DNA from: Campylobacterales bacterium
GTDB taxonomy: Bacteria; Campylobacterota; Campylobacteria; Campylobacterales; Hydrogenimonadaceae
Assembly (NCBI GenBank): GCA_027067015.1
Contig: JAMOMS010000162.1
Span: forward strand, 1 to 7,833
Direction: 5' to 3'
DNA length: 7,833 bases
In this document: piece by piece, positions 6,096 through 7,833 of the stretch
Layout of the letters: every line of letters begins with the position of its first letter
Position numbering within the stretch: the first letter of the stretch is position 1
The notes under the pieces: generated by a model
What the model was told of the DNA's origin: nothing
Database searches by the model: none
Seen by the model: the letters and a program-made list of their open reading frames with translations, nothing else
Position numbers and translations under genes: made by a program

Positions 6096-7804
6096 GACTT
6101 TTTCTCCTTCTCTTCTTTCACTTTAGCCATGGCATTTTGCTCAATTTCCGCCTCGTCACGAATCAGGGCGTTAAGCAGAGCCGCGAACTCCTCGGTCTTC
6201 TCTTCCGCCATCTCTCTGACTTTCTCCAGCAAAATATCGTATTTGAGCTCCTCTTCATTGAACTCCTCTTTCAGCCCCAACTGCTCTTCGACTTTTTTGC
6301 GCATCTGTGTAAATTTCTCGGTTAAAGACTCATGTTCTTCTTCATCAAATGTCAAGAGAGGCTCACTTTCTGCCGTTTCATCAATAGGAATCTCCATCAT
6401 TTTTTCACCGAAAGGCAGAATAATTCTTTTATAGAAGACATATAAAATAATTAACAGCAAAAGTACTTTGAAAACCGGAACCAACGGCTTTACATAGGAA
6501 TAAAAGGCATTGACTACCTTATTATACGGCTCTGCCGCCTCTGCCAACGCCCTATCCTCAAACCTGAAGTTAGAGACGGTGACCTGGTCACCCCGTTTGG
6601 CGTTAAACCCGATGGCCTGTTTGACAATTTCATTAATCTGCTTCAACTCTTCGGGTGAACGGGGCGTATACGCAAGCGTGCCGTCTTTTTCTTCTTTATA
6701 TTTGCCGTCTACCACCACGGCCGCCGTCACCCGCTTCAGTACGGCAAACGGCCCTTTGATATTGGAGACGGTTTTGGATATTTCATAATTGGTCGTCGTG
6801 GTCGATTTTTGATACTTTTGTTTGCCGGAAGCGTTGCTTATTCCCTGCACCGGGCCGATATTGCTGACCGCGCCGGGCACACCGCCTACCGCTTTGGGGC
6901 CTGGACCTTCACGTTTTTCTTCCATCGACTGTTCGCTTCGCACCACGTTTTCGGGATCGTAACGCTCCTCGACACTGCTACGCTGGGCAAAATCAAAATC
7001 CGCCGAAACCTTGGCCACTACCCTCTCTTTTCCCCCGATAATAGGAGCCAGAATATTGACAATTTTATCTTCATACGCCTTTTCATAGCGGTTTTTGTAG
7101 GCGATCTGCTTCTTGACCAGCTCGCTCTCACCCTCCTCCGAATCGCTCAGGGGCTCCCCGAATTCGTTGACGATTTTCACGTTTTCGGGTGTCAGGTCGG
7201 CCACCGCCGCCGCCACCAGGTTTTTGATACCCGCAATCTGTTTGCGCGAAAGCCGCATATCATCGACGGTTTGAACCACCACCGACGCCGACGGCGGCGT
7301 TTTTTTGGAGACAAACACGCTCTCTTTGGGCAGTGCCAGATGTACCGTGGCGCTCTGAATAGGTTGCAAACTCTGAATGGTACGCGAAAGCTCCCCTTCC
7401 AACGCCCGTAAAAACTTGACCTTCTGATCAAAATCGGTCGATCCGAACTCCTGCTTGTCAAAGAGTTCAAATCCCACATGGCTCTCTTTGGGCAACCCCT
7501 TGGAAGCCACGGCCAGACGCACTTTATAGACGCGATCTTTCGGCACCTCGATAACGCCGTCGGCGGGGATTTTGTAAGGAATCTGCTCTTTTTCCAGTTC
7601 CTGAATAATGAGTCCCGCGTCTTTGGCGGAGAGCCTATCAAACAAAACGGCGTAATTGGCGTCTTTGAGCCTGGCGTTGTGCAAAAGCAAAAAGACAATA
7701 AAACCGATCACCGCCAACAGTGTACCGGCAATGACCGCTTTTTGGGCGCGATTGAGCTTTTCGTAGAGTCTGGTCAGTTGTGAGACCATTTCAGAAACGT
7801 TCAT
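6092..7804 (-). CDS. fliF: Flagellar MS-ring protein FliF
   Basis: FliF forms the MS ring in the inner membrane, the base on which the C ring, export gate and rod assemble. The 570-residue protein has a cytoplasmic N-terminus, membrane helix 1 (about 23-41), the periplasmic ring-building domains (YscJ/FliF-like, about 45-215), the FliF C-type domain with a Gly/Pro-rich loop (about 299-326), membrane helix 2 (about 443-458), and a long charged cytoplasmic tail. The last 40 or so residues, around DILLEKVREMAEE (523-535) and FAALLNALIR (540-549), are the expected FliG-binding region. ATG at 7804 overlaps the stop of an upstream frame as ATGA. There is no good Shine-Dalgarno, so initiation probably depends on coupling. 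The DNA for helix 2 is strikingly AT-rich. Length matches H. pylori FliF closely. Confidence 0.97.
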   Translation of the reverse strand: MNVSEMVSQLTRLYEKLNRAQKAVIAGTLLAVIGFIVFLLLHNARLKDANYAVLFDRLSAKDAGLIIQELEKEQIPYKIPADGVIEVPKDRVYKVRLAVASKGLPKESHVGFELFDKQEFGSTDFDQKVKFLRALEGELSRTIQSLQPIQSATVHLALPKESVFVSKKTPPSASVVVQTVDDMRLSRKQIAGIKNLVAAAVADLTPENVKIVNEFGEPLSDSEEGESELVKKQIAYKNRYEKAYEDKIVNILAPIIGGKERVVAKVSADFDFAQRSSVEERYDPENVVRSEQSMEEKREGPGPKAVGGVPGAVSNIGPVQGISNASGKQKYQKSTTTTNYEISKTVSNIKGPFAVLKRVTAAVVVDGKYKEEKDGTLAYTPRSPEELKQINEIVKQAIGFNAKRGDQVTVSNFRFEDRALAEAAEPYNKVVNAFYSYVKPLVPVFKVLLLLIILYVFYKRIILPFGEKMMEIPIDETAESEPLLTFDEEEHESLTEKFTQMRKKVEEQLGLKEEFNEEELKYDILLEKVREMAEEKTEEFAALLNALIRDEAEIEQNAMAKVKEEKEKKS

Positions 7805-7833
7805 ACCGCACCGTTACCCAAAATCTCTCGACA
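7801..7833 (-). CDS. 3' end of an upstream gene, cut by the window edge (possibly hisC)
   Basis: In the frame that stops with TGA at 7803-7801 the minus strand encodes CREILGNGAV. Its stop overlaps the fliF start as ATGA, the same junction as fliF/fliG, and fliF lacks a strong Shine-Dalgarno of its own. Both points favour a coupled upstream gene in the same operon. In C. jejuni, as I recall, hisC (histidinol-phosphate aminotransferase) lies directly upstream of fliF, and a REIL-like ending fits that family, but ten residues cannot identify a protein. Another frame stays open until 7790 and ends VRYERF, so even the frame is not certain. Confidence 0.4.
   Translation of the reverse strand, partial: CREILGNGAV

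Noticed and set aside
6809..7411. A 200-codon plus-strand open frame within fliF
   Set aside because: It is antisense to the conserved FliF periplasmic domains and has no family resemblance.
1..7833. A hidden defence, mobile or otherwise undescribed system
   Set aside because: Both strands are filled by known housekeeping and flagellar genes. I saw no direct-repeat array, transposase, integrase, toxin pair or unexplained gap over 300 bases.

Overview
The window looks like chromosomal DNA of a Campylobacterota (epsilonproteobacterial) species with unusually GC-rich genes for that phylum, perhaps a Sulfurovum/Nitratifractor-type organism. This rests on three observations: the run fliF-fliG-fliH-dxs, an order I recall from Campylobacter and its relatives; a peroxiredoxin very close to the Helicobacter pylori AhpC/TsaA sequence as I remember it; and a ferredoxin of the Helicobacter/Allochromatium type. 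The genus is inference, because no marker gene is present.

Left part (1-1739). A small 2[4Fe-4S] ferredoxin gene and metK (S-adenosylmethionine synthetase) both lie on the minus strand, metK upstream, separated by an AT-rich 69-bp gap that holds a probable promoter for the ferredoxin. A 9-bp perfect hairpin follows the ferredoxin. metK is divergent from a typical 2-Cys peroxiredoxin (1740-2339, plus strand). The gap between them carries two oppositely directed -10 elements with the same 9 bases.

Right part (2340-7833). A tight minus-strand operon runs from the right edge leftwards: the tail of an unidentified gene (perhaps hisC), then fliF (MS ring), fliG (rotor/switch), fliH (export ATPase regulator) and dxs (first step of the MEP isoprenoid pathway). 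Junctions are 4-bp ATGA overlaps (tail/fliF, fliF/fliG), a 1-nt gap (fliG/fliH) and a 7-nt gap (fliH/dxs), so translational coupling is likely. dxs converges on the peroxiredoxin gene across a 28-bp gap with a short hairpin.

Functionally the window joins the flagellar basal body and export base, isoprenoid precursor synthesis, methyl-donor synthesis, and a peroxide/electron-transfer pair. All seven complete genes belong to well-known families. I see no CRISPR array, insertion sequence, phage gene, toxin-antitoxin pair, tRNA or rRNA, and no sign of an undescribed system. The points worth a second look are small: extra cysteines in the ferredoxin, the paired promoters in the metK/peroxiredoxin gap, and A7 tracts in all three flagellar genes. 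There is no gene-free stretch longer than 300 bases.
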